From positions 220,361 through 261,376 of the forward strand of contig PLBO01000154.1 of the NCBI GenBank assembly GCA_003134555.1: a stretch of DNA of 41,016 nt. Direction: 5' to 3'. Source of the stretch: Actinomycetota bacterium (GTDB lineage: Bacteria > Actinomycetota > Acidimicrobiia > IMCC26256 > PALSA-610). This document shows, piece after piece, positions 32,985 to 41,016 of the stretch (positions are counted from its first letter, which is position 1; each line of letters begins with the position of its first letter). Below the pieces are notes generated by a model. It was not told where the DNA came from and made no database searches. It saw nothing but the letters and a program-made list of their open reading frames with translations. A program made the translations under genes and the position numbers.

Positions 32985-33755
32985 GTGATCCCGATCCGAG
33001 ACGAGAACCCGACCGCGCGTCGGGCCGTCGTCACGATCGTCCTGATCGTCGTGAACATCGCGATCTACTTCGGAATCCAGTTCCCGAAGCACGACGCGAA
33101 CGCCGAAGCTCTCTTCGAGTACCGCTGGGCGGGCGTGCCCTGCGAGGTCCGTACCGGCAAGCCGGTCGTGCTCGTACCCGACGGCACGATCTTGGCGGCG
33201 AGCGCGTGCGCCATTCCCGCGGGCGGGGTCGCCGCCCCGGAACGCGCATTCCCGGACAAGAACGTCTGGCTCGCCGTCTTGTTCTCGATGTTCCTGCACG
33301 GATCGATCCTGCACGTACTCGGGAACATGTTGTTCTTGTGGATCTTCGGCAACAACGTCGAGGACCAGCTCGGTCGCGTCGGGTTCCTCGCGCTCTATCT
33401 CGTCGGCGGTGTCGTCGCGTCGCTGGTGCACATCCGGGGCAATTTCGATTCCACGGCGCCGTTCCTGGGCGCGTCGGGCGCGGTCGCGGTGGTGATGGGT
33501 GCGTACATCGTGTGGTTCCCGCGCGCCCGCATCCTCACGCTCGTGCCGATCGTCCTCATCTTCTTTCCGGTGCGACTACCGGCAATGATCGTCCTCGGAC
33601 TTTGGTTCGTGCTGCAGTTCTTCACCCAATCGTCGAGCGGCATCGCGACCCTCGCGCACATCGGCGGATTCGTCTTCGGCATGCTCGTCGCGTTCGTGCT
33701 CGCGCAGACGGCCGGTTTCCCGCGGCGCGTCGTGCCGCCGCGCCTCGACTACTGA
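32985..33755 (+). CDS. rhomboid intramembrane serine protease
   Basis: A 256-residue protein with six or seven membrane helices. Ser164 in LGASGAVAVVMG (GxSG) and His225 in LAHIGGFVFG are the catalytic dyad, and His110/Asn114 in SILHVLGNMLFLWIFG are the oxyanion-stabilising residues. The loop between helices 1 and 2 (40-95) is long and contains two cysteines (VPCEVR, ASACAI). Rhomboids cut within transmembrane segments of membrane proteins; no substrate is obvious here. GTG start at 32985. Its stop overlaps that of the HAD gene by 7 bases in convergent orientation. Confidence 0.95.
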   Translation: MIPIRDENPTARRAVVTIVLIVVNIAIYFGIQFPKHDANAEALFEYRWAGVPCEVRTGKPVVLVPDGTILAASACAIPAGGVAAPERAFPDKNVWLAVLFSMFLHGSILHVLGNMLFLWIFGNNVEDQLGRVGFLALYLVGGVVASLVHIRGNFDSTAPFLGASGAVAVVMGAYIVWFPRARILTLVPIVLIFFPVRLPAMIVLGLWFVLQFFTQSSSGIATLAHIGGFVFGMLVAFVLAQTAGFPRRVVPPRLDY

Positions 33756-34588
33756 GACGCGCGACCGAACGCGCCGGCGAGCTTCGGCGCGAGCTCACCG
33801 AGATCGCGGGCGACGAACGCGGGCGGCGGATCGGGAACCGGCTCCTCGCCGGCCGTACCCGCCACCCCCGACAGCACCAGCGCGAACGGCACGCCGAGCG
33901 CCACCGCGAAAGCGCCGTCGGTCGACGGGCGGTCGCCGATCATCACGACAGGGTTCTCGTAGCGAGCGCGCACGAGTGCGGCCATCGCGGGTTCGGGCTT
34001 GCCCGCCACTTCGGGGCGACGGCCTCCGGCGGTGGCGACCGCGGCGACGAGCGCGCCCGCACCCGGCAGCAACCCATCCGTCCCCGGATAGGTCGGGTCG
34101 AGGTTCGTGGCGACGAAGCGCGCGCCCGACCGCACTCCGTCGGCGGCGCGCCGCAGCCGCTCGAAATCGAAAGTGCGGTGCCAGCCGACCACTACCGCGG
34201 TCGCGGGCAGCTCGGAGGTCGAGGACTCGACCGGCTCGAAGCCGTGCCCGAGCAGGGCCTCGACGACTCCGGGTCCGGCGCACGCGAGTACCCGCGTATC
34301 GGGCGCCGCCCGGCCGGACGGGTACTCGGCGGCGAGCAGCGCGGCGGCGGCTTGCGCGCTCGTGACGAGATCGTCGGGCGACGCCGTGACGCCCGCGGCC
34401 GCGAGTCGCTCAAGGTTGTCGCGCACGCGCCCGCTCGAATTGTTCGTCAAGAAGGCGACGCGCAGCCCCGCGCCGCGCAGTTGCTCGACGCCCGCCGCCG
34501 CACCCTCGATCGGCGTCTCACCGCGCCACACCACACCGTCCAGGTCGCAGCACACGACCGGACGGTTGTCTGCGCCCGGGCCGCTCAC
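33749..34588 (-). CDS. HAD-IIA family phosphatase
   Basis: A 279-residue haloacid-dehalogenase hydrolase of the NagD/PGP type. CCDLDGVVWRG holds nucleophile Asp15 and acid Asp17, FLTNNSS is motif II, VAGKPEPAM motif III, and MIGDRPSTDGAFA motif IV; a substrate-specificity cap lies between (about 85-190). In M. tuberculosis the syntenic Rv1692 is a glycerol-3-phosphate phosphatase, and the same role is possible here. The GTG at 34588 overlaps the TPR gene (GTGA). The 3' end overlaps the rhomboid gene, so their transcripts are antisense at the ends. Confidence 0.92.
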   Translation of the reverse strand: MSGPGADNRPVVCCDLDGVVWRGETPIEGAAAGVEQLRGAGLRVAFLTNNSSGRVRDNLERLAAAGVTASPDDLVTSAQAAAALLAAEYPSGRAAPDTRVLACAGPGVVEALLGHGFEPVESSTSELPATAVVVGWHRTFDFERLRRAADGVRSGARFVATNLDPTYPGTDGLLPGAGALVAAVATAGGRRPEVAGKPEPAMAALVRARYENPVVMIGDRPSTDGAFAVALGVPFALVLSGVAGTAGEEPVPDPPPAFVARDLGELAPKLAGAFGRASQ

Positions 34589-34980
34589 AACGAGTCGGAC
34601 TCGGGGGAATCGGTGTCGGTGACCTGCTCGAGCGCGGCCTGGTAGGCGGCGTTGTCGGGCCGCATCACTGTCGCCAGGCGCAAGTGCCCGCGCGCGCGGG
34701 CGCGGTCACCGGCGCGCAGACGGCACAGCCCGATTCCGAACTGCGCGTAGTCGTTGACGGGCTCGATATCGAGCGCGGCCGCGAACTCCTGCTCCGCCGC
34801 CTGGAAGCGACCGGTCCGGAAATAGGCGCGCGCCAGCGCCTCGCGTACGGAGCCCTTGGCCGGCTCGAGCTCACGGGCCTGCTCCAGCGCGATCACCGCC
34901 GCGTGCGCGTTGTCGTCCGCGAGGAGCCGCATGCCCTCGGAGAAGGCGGTGTATGCCTCGTGCTCGCCTGACATCGACAT
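34585..34980 (-). CDS. small TPR protein
   Basis: A 131-residue protein with about three tetratricopeptide helices pairs: AYTAFSEGMRLLADDNAHAAVIALEQARELEP, VREALARAYFRTGRFQAAEQEFAAALDIEP and DYAQFGIGLCRLRAGDRARARGHLRLATVMRP. TPRs are protein-interaction scaffolds. The ATG at 34980 has a perfect AAGGAGG 8 bases before it; a second ATG two codons later is less likely. The acidic tail ends TDSPESDSL. It is the first gene of a two-gene operon with the HAD phosphatase and is divergent from the DUF1015 gene. Confidence 0.85.
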   Translation of the reverse strand: MSMSGEHEAYTAFSEGMRLLADDNAHAAVIALEQARELEPAKGSVREALARAYFRTGRFQAAEQEFAAALDIEPVNDYAQFGIGLCRLRAGDRARARGHLRLATVMRPDNAAYQAALEQVTDTDSPESDSL

Positions 34981-34988
34981 GGGGTTCG

Positions 34989-34995
34989 CCTCCTT
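34989..34995 (-). promoter_or_regulatory. strong ribosome binding site of the small TPR gene
   Basis: AAGGAGG on the minus strand, 8 bases before the ATG at 34980. It is the best match to the 16S 3' end I found in the window and fixes this start. Confidence 0.75.
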
Positions 34996-35065
34996 GGCCG
35001 TTCTCGGGTTTGCCTGTGGTACAACCGAATCGCATTCTCGAGCACCCGGAACCCGGAGCACCTAC

Positions 35066-36295
35066 GTGGCCGACTTCTCGCCCTTTGCCGGAATCCGGTA
35101 CCAGGGCGCGTCCACGGAGCTCGCGGCGCTCGTCGCTCCACCCTACGACGTCGTCGACGAAGATCAGCGCGCTGCGCTCGAGGCCGCCGACGAGCACAAC
35201 GCGGTGCGCCTGATCCTGCCTCGGGACGCATCGGTCGAGGGCGATCGCTACGCGAGGGCCGCCGACACGTTCGCCGAATGGAGAGCGAGTGGGGTGCTCG
35301 CGGCCGATCCCGCGCCGCGTTTCTACGCCTACCGCATGGAGTTCACCGATCCGCACGGTGCGCGCCGGCATACGCGGGGCGTGCTCGGGGAGCTGAAGCT
35401 TCCCGAGCCCGGCGACGACGACGTCCTCCCCCACGAGCGCACGCTGCCGAAGGCGAAGTCCGACCGGCTCGCGCTCCTCCGGGCGATGCGGGTCAACGTC
35501 GATCCCATCTGGGGTCTGACCCTCGGATCGGGCCTCACCGCGCTGCTCGAACGCGCCGAGCCGCTGGCGGCATGCGTCGATCCCGAGGGTGTTCGCCACG
35601 AGATCGCCGCGGTCGACGACCCGGGGACCATCGCCGCGATCCGAAGCGTGGTCGGCGGCGCGCCCCTCGTGTTGGCCGACGGGCACCATCGCTTCGAAAC
35701 CGCGCTCAACTACCGCAACGAGCTGCGGTCCGCGGGCATCGCGCCCGGCGGCGCCGACGCGATCATGACGTTCGTCGTCGAGCTCGCCGACGACGAGCTC
35801 TGCATCGAGCCCATCCACCGCCTGATCGACGCGCCGTCCGGCACCGACGTGCGCGCGCAGATCGCCGACGTCTTCGACGTGCGCGACGCGGGTGCGAACA
35901 CTCCCGAAGGCGTCGACGCGCTCGAGGCATCGATGCGCGCCGAGCACGGGCTCGGCCTCGTCGACCTCCGGGGGCTCGCGCTCGCGGTGCCGAACGCCGA
36001 CGCGCGTACCGCGGCGCTCGCGGGCGAGCATCCCGCGGTGGCCGCGACCGACACGGCCGTCATCGAAGCTCTCGTCGTGCCCAGGCTCCCCGACGCAACC
36101 TGGCAGTATCGCCACGACGCTCAGGGCGTCGCCGCGCTAGTCGACAAGCGCGTCGCTACCGCCGCGATCTTGTGCTCGCCCGTGTCGGTCGCCCTGACCC
36201 GGGCCGCGGCCGTCGACCGCGTGCGCATGCCCCAGAAGACCACCTTCTTCTGGCCGAAGCCGCGCACCGGGATGGTGTTCCGAACGCTCGACTGA
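35066..36295 (+). CDS. DUF1015 family protein
   Basis: A 409-residue protein of the widespread DUF1015 family of unknown function. The start VADFSPFAGIRYQG is typical, APPYDVVDEDQR follows, DGHHRFETALNY (about residue 205) is the family signature with a His-His pair, IEPIHRLI follows, and PQKTTFFWPKPRTGMVFRTLD closes it. GGAG is 7 bases before the GTG at 35066. In other bacteria the gene often lies beside serine/2-hydroxyacid metabolism; here neighbours are the HAD and TPR genes (divergent) and korB (convergent). An uncharacterised kinase- or hydrolase-like role is sometimes suggested; I do not assign one. Confidence 0.93.
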   Translation: MADFSPFAGIRYQGASTELAALVAPPYDVVDEDQRAALEAADEHNAVRLILPRDASVEGDRYARAADTFAEWRASGVLAADPAPRFYAYRMEFTDPHGARRHTRGVLGELKLPEPGDDDVLPHERTLPKAKSDRLALLRAMRVNVDPIWGLTLGSGLTALLERAEPLAACVDPEGVRHEIAAVDDPGTIAAIRSVVGGAPLVLADGHHRFETALNYRNELRSAGIAPGGADAIMTFVVELADDELCIEPIHRLIDAPSGTDVRAQIADVFDVRDAGANTPEGVDALEASMRAEHGLGLVDLRGLALAVPNADARTAALAGEHPAVAATDTAVIEALVVPRLPDATWQYRHDAQGVAALVDKRVATAAILCSPVSVALTRAAAVDRVRMPQKTTFFWPKPRTGMVFRTLD

Positions 36296-36304
36296 GCGCT
36301 CGCC

Positions 36305-36315
36305 CGGCTTCGCCG
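36305..36315. terminator. small hairpin between convergent genes
   Basis: CGGC-TTC-GCCG, a 4-base stem with a 3-base loop in the 28-base gap between the DUF1015 stop (36295) and the korB stop (36324). No T-run; weak. Confidence 0.25.
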
Positions 36316-36323
36316 AAACGGGG

Positions 36324-37364
36324 TTACTCGACCGTCCAGGTCGGCGCCGACCGCAGCAGCGCGCGGAGGTCGCCCGGGCCCGAGCGCTCGACCGCCGCGA
36401 CCAGCTGCTGTTGCATCGAGGCTCCGTAGGCGGGACGATCAACGGCGCGGAATACACCGACCGGAGTTGGCGTCTCCGGATGATCGGCCAGGCGCGAGAG
36501 CGCGAACGCGAGCGACGGATCGACGCGCGTCTCGTCGTGCACGACGAGCTTGTCCTCGCCGACGTCGGCGACCTCGACGATCTTCGCCTCGCCGAACGCG
36601 TTCATCATCACGCCGTGCTGGCCTTCGGTGCCGAAGCGCACCGGCTGACCGTGCTTGAGGTCGATGAGCATGTCGGGCCGCGCGTCCTTGTTGAGGATCG
36701 TGTCGAACGCGCCGTCGTTGAAGACGTTGCAGTTCTGGTACACCTCGACGAACGCCGCGCCCTGGTGCTCGTGCGCCCGGCGGAACATCTCCGTCATGTG
36801 CTTGCGGTCCATGTCGTGGGTGCGGGCGACGAAGCTCGCCTCGGCGCCCAACGCGATGGAGACCGGGTTGAAGGGATGGTCGAGCGACCCGAACGGCGTC
36901 GACTTCGTGATCTTGCCGACCTCGCTGGTCGGCGAGTACTGGCCCTTGGTGAGACCGTAGATCTGGTTGTTGAACATCAGGATCTTGAGGTTCACGTTGC
37001 GGCGCAATGCGTGGATGAGGTGGTTGCCGCCGATCGAGAGCATGTCGCCGTCGCCGCCGATCACCCACACGTCGAGGTCGGGACGGGCCAACGCGACACC
37101 CGTGGCGACCGCCGGCGCGCGCCCGTGGATGCTGTGCACGCCGTACGTGTTCATGTAGTACGGAAGCCGCGCCGCGCAACCGATCCCGGACACGAACACG
37201 AGGTTCTCGGGCTTGACGCCCGTCTCGGGCAAGAGGAGCTGGATCGCGGTGAGGATGCCGTAGTCGCCGCATCCCGGGCACCACCGAACCTCTTGATCCG
37301 ACTGGAAGTCCTTGCGGGCGAGCTTCACGGACGTGCCCGCGCCATTGCCGGTGCCCTCGGTCAC
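36324..37364 (-). CDS. korB: 2-oxoacid:ferredoxin oxidoreductase, beta subunit
   Basis: A 346-residue thiamin-diphosphate subunit. RWCPGCGDYGILTAI has the CxxC pair, GIGCAARLPYY and YQNCNVFND supply the other two [4Fe-4S] ligands, and VIGGDGDMLSIGGNH ... MFNNQIYGLTKGQYSPTS is the ThDP/Mg2+ motif. The reaction is oxidative decarboxylation of 2-oxoglutarate (or pyruvate) to acyl-CoA with ferredoxin reduction; in M. tuberculosis the related KorAB (Rv2454c-Rv2455c) acts as the CoA-dependent 2-oxoglutarate ferredoxin oxidoreductase. GTG at 37364 overlaps the korA stop (GTGA). Substrate is likely 2-oxoglutarate by homology; not proved here. Confidence 0.93.
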   Translation of the reverse strand: MTEGTGNGAGTSVKLARKDFQSDQEVRWCPGCGDYGILTAIQLLLPETGVKPENLVFVSGIGCAARLPYYMNTYGVHSIHGRAPAVATGVALARPDLDVWVIGGDGDMLSIGGNHLIHALRRNVNLKILMFNNQIYGLTKGQYSPTSEVGKITKSTPFGSLDHPFNPVSIALGAEASFVARTHDMDRKHMTEMFRRAHEHQGAAFVEVYQNCNVFNDGAFDTILNKDARPDMLIDLKHGQPVRFGTEGQHGVMMNAFGEAKIVEVADVGEDKLVVHDETRVDPSLAFALSRLADHPETPTPVGVFRAVDRPAYGASMQQQLVAAVERSGPGDLRALLRSAPTWTVE

Positions 37365-39220
37365 GACTGCATCATCTCCAGGATCTTGTTCTCGATCTCG
37401 GCTGCATGGAACGGCACGCCGGCCACGCGCGTGTAGCTCTGGGCGTCGACAAGGAACTCGGCTCGTACCAACTTCGACAGCTGGCCGAGGTTCAGCTCCG
37501 GCACGAGCACCTTCGAATAGCGGTGCAACACCTCGCCCAGATCACGCGGGAACGGGTTGAGGTGCCGCAGATGCGCGTGCGCGATCAACTTGCCGCGCAA
37601 CCGGATCCGGCGCGTCGCCTCGGTGGTGGCGCCCCACGTGCCACCCCACGACAGCACGAGGAAGTCGGCGCCGCCGGGATCGTCGACGTCGACCAACGGG
37701 ATGTCGTTGGCGATGCCGGCGACCTTCGCGGCGCGAAGTCGCGTCATCCGGTCGTGGTTCTCCGGGTCGTAGCTGATGTTGCCGGTGCCGTCTTCCTTCT
37801 CGATACCGCCGACGCGGTGCATGAGCCCCGGCGTGCCCGGGATCGCCCACGGACGCGCGAGCGTCTCCGGATCGCGGAGGTACGGCCAGAACTCGTCGCC
37901 GTGATTCGGCTCGGTGGCAAACGGCACCGAGATGTCGGGCAGGGCGTCGACGTCGGGGAGAACCCACGGCTCAGCACCGTTTGCGAGGTACCCGTCGGTG
38001 AGCAGCATGACCGGCGTGCGGTACTTGATCGCGATCCGGGCGGCCTCGAACGCGGCCGCAAAGCAGTCGCTCGGCGAGCTGGCGGCGACGATCGGCAGCG
38101 GAGCCTCACCGTGTCGCCCGTACATCGCGAGCAGGAGATCGGCTTGTTCGGTTTTCGTCGGCAGGCCGGTAGAGGGGCCGCCGCGTTGCACGTCGATGAC
38201 GATCATCGGGAGCTCGAGGCTGACCGCGAGGCCGACCGCCTCCGACTTCAGGTCGACGCCCGGACCGCTCGTTCCGGTTATCGCGAGGTTCCCCGCGAAC
38301 GCGGCGCCGATCGCGATACCGGCGGCCGAGATCTCGTCTTCCGCCTGCAGCGTCTTCACGCCGAAGTTCTTCAGCTTCGAGAGCTCGTGCAGGATGTCGG
38401 ACGCCGGCGTGATCGGGTACGACGCGTAGAACAGCGGTAGCTTGGCGGCCTGCGCCGCCGCGACGAGCCCGTACGAAAGCGCGACGTTCCCGGTGATCTG
38501 ACGGTATTCGCCGGGCGGGAGCGGCGCGGGCTTGATCTCGAACGCGTGGTCGAACAGCTCCGCGGTCTCGCCGAAGTTGAAGCCGGCGCGAAACGCCGCC
38601 ACATTCGCCTCGAACACCTCGGGCCGGCTCGCGAAGCGCTTCTTGATCCAATCGACCAGTGGTTCGGTCGGTCGGGTGTACATCCAGCAGATGAGCCCGA
38701 GCGCGAAGAAGTTCTTCGAGCGCTCCGCGTCGCGGGGCTTGACGCCCAGCGGCTTCGTCGCCTCGACAGTGATCGAGGTCATCGGGATCTCGTAGACGCG
38801 AAACGCCGCCAGCGAACCGTCGTTCAGCGGGTTCTGCGCGTAGCCCGCCTTGTCGAGATTGCGTTGCTCGAAGGTGTCGGCGTTGATCAAGAGCGTCGAG
38901 CCCGGCGCGAGATCGCGCAGGTTCGCCTTGAGCGCGGCCGGATTCATCGCGACCAACACGTTCGGGGTATCGCCCGGCGTCACGATGTCGTGGTCGGAGA
39001 TGTGCACCTGAAAGGCCGAGACACCCGCGATCGTTCCGGCGGGTGCCCGGATCTCCGCCGGGAAGTCGGGCAGGGTCGCCAGGTCGTTGCCGAACATCGC
39101 CGACAACTCGGTGAACCGGTCACCGACGAGCTGCATGCCGTCGCCCGAGTCCCCCGCGAACCTGATCACGACCTGAGGGAGTGTTTCCGGCCCCCGGGCC
39201 GAGGTCGCCTCTACGGTCAC
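37361..39220 (-). CDS. korA: 2-oxoacid:ferredoxin oxidoreductase, fused gamma-alpha subunit
   Basis: A 619-residue subunit. The N-terminal gamma part starts QVVIRFAGDSGDGMQLVGDRF (residues about 17-37) with FPAEIRAPAGTIAGVSAFQVHI; the alpha/pyrimidine-binding part has FYASYPITPASDILHEL (about 262-278) and LQAEDEISAAGIAIGAAFAG, then STGLPTKTEQADLLLAMYGRHGEAP with the substrate-contact region and a C-terminal domain. This gamma-alpha fusion with a separate beta is typical of aerobic bacteria and differs from four-subunit archaeal enzymes. Start taken at GTG 39220; a later start is possible as no ribosome site is clear. Operon with korB. Confidence 0.93.
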   Translation of the reverse strand: MTVEATSARGPETLPQVVIRFAGDSGDGMQLVGDRFTELSAMFGNDLATLPDFPAEIRAPAGTIAGVSAFQVHISDHDIVTPGDTPNVLVAMNPAALKANLRDLAPGSTLLINADTFEQRNLDKAGYAQNPLNDGSLAAFRVYEIPMTSITVEATKPLGVKPRDAERSKNFFALGLICWMYTRPTEPLVDWIKKRFASRPEVFEANVAAFRAGFNFGETAELFDHAFEIKPAPLPPGEYRQITGNVALSYGLVAAAQAAKLPLFYASYPITPASDILHELSKLKNFGVKTLQAEDEISAAGIAIGAAFAGNLAITGTSGPGVDLKSEAVGLAVSLELPMIVIDVQRGGPSTGLPTKTEQADLLLAMYGRHGEAPLPIVAASSPSDCFAAAFEAARIAIKYRTPVMLLTDGYLANGAEPWVLPDVDALPDISVPFATEPNHGDEFWPYLRDPETLARPWAIPGTPGLMHRVGGIEKEDGTGNISYDPENHDRMTRLRAAKVAGIANDIPLVDVDDPGGADFLVLSWGGTWGATTEATRRIRLRGKLIAHAHLRHLNPFPRDLGEVLHRYSKVLVPELNLGQLSKLVRAEFLVDAQSYTRVAGVPFHAAEIENKILEMMQS

Positions 39221-39385
39221 CGTTGACCACCAGCTTTCTCAGTGCCTCTGCGGGCCGGGCGACACCACGCCATCGGAGCGACGCCCACGCGTGTTCATCG
39301 GCCGCGCGCCCCGCCACTGTACCGTCGCGCCACGGGATCCCAGGTGTCGGACGGACGATTCGACCGTGCCCGACCGGCGCACTCG

Positions 39386-39745
39386 TCACGCATCGAGGGC
39401 CTCGAGCAGCTCCTCGACCCGGCGCCTCAGACCGCGTGACCGGCGCCGGTCACGACCGCGACAGACGACCTCCGCCTCGATCTCCACCCGCGACGCAGTC
39501 GTACCCGCGGCGCGGAAGAAGCGTCGTCGCACCGCACCGAGAACCACCAGCTCGTCGCCCGCGTCGAGCTCCTCGAGCCAAGCCGGTGGGTCGATCACCG
39601 AAACCGGAACGGACATCGCCCGGCCGTCGACCCGGGTTGTCACCTGGAGCTGCGCCAACCGTTGGCTCGACGGCAACACCCGCAGCTCCGGCGCGCTCGA
39701 ACACGTGCCTCGCACGATTGCGACATTGAACGATTCGGCATCCAT
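39386..39745 (-). CDS. SSB-like OB-fold protein
   Basis: A 119-residue protein related to single-stranded-DNA-binding proteins: NVAIVRGTCSSAPELRVLPSSQRLAQLQVTTRV (residues 6-38) and DELVVLGAVRRRFFRAAG correspond to the OB-fold strands, and VEIEAEVV to the end strand. The usual long Gly-rich linker and acidic DDxIPF-type tip are absent; the C-terminus is Arg-rich (RGRDRRRSRGLRRRVEELLEALDA). ATG at 39745 has GGGGAG 6 bases upstream. It is therefore probably not the replicative SSB, which should be elsewhere, and may serve another nucleic acid role. It lies between korA and the large TPR gene. Confidence 0.75.
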   Translation of the reverse strand: MDAESFNVAIVRGTCSSAPELRVLPSSQRLAQLQVTTRVDGRAMSVPVSVIDPPAWLEELDAGDELVVLGAVRRRFFRAAGTTASRVEIEAEVVCRGRDRRRSRGLRRRVEELLEALDA

Positions 39746-39882
39746 TGCAACTCCCCGGTTCGCGGCGCGCGGGCGCCGAACAGACTCGAACGGGGAAGTG
39801 CGAGGGAAGCGAGATGCACGCTAGGTGGAGGGTGTGACGGTTACGAACCGCGACGCGGTCGGTTCGCTCGATCGACGCGCGC

Positions 39883-41016
39883 TCAGCCCAACGCAGCGAG
39901 GCGCTCGGCGACGTCGGCGAAGCTCGCGTCGTGGCGCCGGATGCGTTGGAACAGGTCACGCGCTTTCGGAAGGTCGCCCGCCCGCTCGTAGAGATCGCCG
40001 AGCGCGTACCAGACCCGCACATGGTGGTCCTGCACGCGATTCGATTGGGGACTGCGCCGGTCGAGCGTGGCGATCGCCTCGGTCAGCCGACCTTGGTCGG
40101 CGCGCGCGCCGGCGAGAACGATACGGCCCTCGGTGACGAGCGCGCCCGTCGGCGAAGCGGCGGCGAGCTCCTCCCAGAACTCCTCCACACGTTTGTGCCT
40201 TCCGAGCGCGCGGGCGCAATCCATCAGCACCGGGTGCTGCTCGACCGAGTTGGTGAGGTCGACGAACGCCTCGAGCTCCTTGGTGGCCGCCTGGTACTGA
40301 CCGAGCCGGTACTGGCACAGGCCGAGCAGCTCGCGCACGGCGCTGGCGTCCGGGTAGGCATCGCGCAGCGGACGTAACAACCGGGCCGCGTCACGCTCGC
40401 GGCCCGCGCTGAAGGCTTCGGCGGCGCGCGCGAGATCGGCCTCGGCATGGCGCGCCCCTCGGCCGGCGAGCCGGGCGAGCTCGTCGCCGGCCCCGGTGAT
40501 CCTGACCCGCCGTCGCTTCGTCGGCGCGGCCGTGCGGGCTTTGCGCTCGCGGGTCGGCCGAGACACGGTCTCGGTCGTTGGTCGTCGGACCTTGCGCAGC
40601 GACGACCGCATTACCGGCGCGGCGGGCGCGGGTTCGTCGTTCTTCAGGCGGTATTTCCGGCTCGGATAGTCGACGCCGCTCCGGGTGGGACTCCGCTCGT
40701 CGCTACTCCGAGACGTCCGCTTGCGAGCGCCGTCAGCTCGCCCCGTGCGCTTCGAGGCGCCCCCACGCGACTGCCGCTTCTGCGGACCATCGCGGCGCAG
40801 CTCCCGGTTCGGCCCACCACCACGCGATTCCCGCTTGGGCGCGCCGGCGCCGCGCGGCTGACGCCGGGGAGCGCCGTCACTGCGCACTGCCCGCTTCTGG
40901 GCGCCCGCACTACGCGCATCACGCTTCTGGGCGCCCGCACTACGCGTATCGCGCTTCGGAGCACCCGAACCACGCGTATCGCGCTTCTGGGCGCCCGCAC
41001 CACGCGCATCGCGCTT
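39883..41016 (-). CDS. TPR protein with basic decapeptide-repeat N-terminus (5' end outside window)
   Basis: The minus-strand frame is open from the stop at 39883 to the window edge (377 residues seen). The C-terminal 210 residues are TPR-like: AVRELLGLCQYRLGQYQAATKELEAFVDL, VLMDCARALGRHKRVEEFWEELA, EAIATLDRR, VWYALGDLYERAGDLPKARDLFQRIRRHD. The N-terminal 100 or more residues are a disordered, basic repeat (KRDARGAGAQ type), continuing beyond the window, so the true start is not visible; a GTG at 40887 lies inside the repeat. From memory, streptomycete TPR proteins at a similar place carry an RGG-rich N-terminus. RNA binding plus protein scaffolding is a reasonable guess. Confidence 0.85.
   Translation of the reverse strand, partial: KRDARGAGAQKRDTRGSGAPKRDTRSAGAQKRDARSAGAQKRAVRSDGAPRRQPRGAGAPKRESRGGGPNRELRRDGPQKRQSRGGASKRTGRADGARKRTSRSSDERSPTRSGVDYPSRKYRLKNDEPAPAAPVMRSSLRKVRRPTTETVSRPTRERKARTAAPTKRRRVRITGAGDELARLAGRGARHAEADLARAAEAFSAGRERDAARLLRPLRDAYPDASAVRELLGLCQYRLGQYQAATKELEAFVDLTNSVEQHPVLMDCARALGRHKRVEEFWEELAAASPTGALVTEGRIVLAGARADQGRLTEAIATLDRRSPQSNRVQDHHVRVWYALGDLYERAGDLPKARDLFQRIRRHDASFADVAERLAALG
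40723..41016 (-). repeat. 30-base (10-codon) tandem repeat coding for KRxxRxxGAx
   Basis: Reading the minus strand from the window end, units of ten codons run KRDARGAGAQ, KRDTRGSGAP, KRDTRSAGAQ, KRDARSAGAQ, KRAVRSDGAP, RRQPRGAGAP, KRESRGGGPN, then two nine-codon units and KRTGRADGAR. The four outermost are almost identical in DNA, so the array is youngest at the window edge and probably continues. Nothing in it matches a CRISPR: no unrelated spacers exist. Confidence 0.9.

Noticed and set aside
40723-41016. The 30-base periodic array at the window end as a CRISPR
   Set aside because: Units are contiguous with no unique spacers, stay in one reading frame and encode a decapeptide; it is coding sequence.

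Overview
The window is a high-GC, densely packed bacterial chromosome segment from an actinobacterium. The gene order tlyA - nadK - recN - steA - steB/mctB - (MraY-like) - pyrG - xerD ... scpA - scpB - rluB ... cmk ... der is, from memory, the block found in Mycobacterium tuberculosis around Rv1691-Rv1713. The secreted deacetylase at 2679-4169 carries GYWLV-DGGVFSFGDA-FYGS repeats of a type I associate with Acidimicrobiia, so an acidimicrobial (non-mycobacterial) lineage is my best guess. Start codons are often GTG, and at least twelve neighbouring gene pairs share a 4-base ATGA or GTGA overlap, so operons are tight.

Region by region. (a) 1-7246 is the looser, accessory part: a YceI protein, a hormone-sensitive-lipase-type hydrolase, a remnant of a second YceI tail, a truncated short-chain dehydrogenase, a small secreted protein, a secreted polysaccharide deacetylase, a CadD-type transporter with a palindrome just upstream, a ferritin-like protein, about 700 bases without a gene, a BldC-like regulator, a tyrosine-integrase remnant and a small orphan gene. 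It ends at a tRNA-Pro(GGG) whose 3' end faces the integrase remnant, so this looks like a decayed integrated element. (b) 7345-9791 has an acyl-CoA carboxylase beta subunit and a hydroxymethylglutaryl-CoA lyase (probably leucine/branched acyl-CoA breakdown). (c) 9827-12600 is der plus a PDZ/radical-SAM DUF512 protein, divergent from ispH (12640-13707). (d) 13726-20026 is one minus-strand operon reading scpA, scpB, rluB, aroH, tyrA, aroA, cmk, plsC: chromosome condensation, rRNA modification, aromatic amino acid synthesis, CMP kinase and phospholipid acylation. trpS diverges from it. (e) 21185-32859 is a long minus-strand run: a coiled-coil protein, tlyA, nadK, recN, steA, steB, an MraY-like glycosyltransferase, pyrG, xerD, a DksA-type zinc protein, a site-2 protease, an HD-domain protein and an Arg-rich membrane protein. 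(f) 32985-41016 holds a rhomboid protease, a HAD phosphatase, a small TPR protein, a DUF1015 protein, a two-subunit 2-oxoacid:ferredoxin oxidoreductase, an SSB-like protein and a TPR protein whose N-terminal part is a basic decapeptide repeat running off the window end.

The most notable signals are: a 39-base divergent spacer with two mirror-image leaderless -10 boxes; further leaderless-looking starts at scpA and the rhomboid gene; pyrG starting with TTG under a good ribosome binding site; a MraY-like transferase of unclear substrate embedded with steA/steB; and the 30-base periodic decapeptide repeat. I see no CRISPR array, no complete insertion sequence and no clear new defence system. Most of the window is conserved housekeeping DNA.
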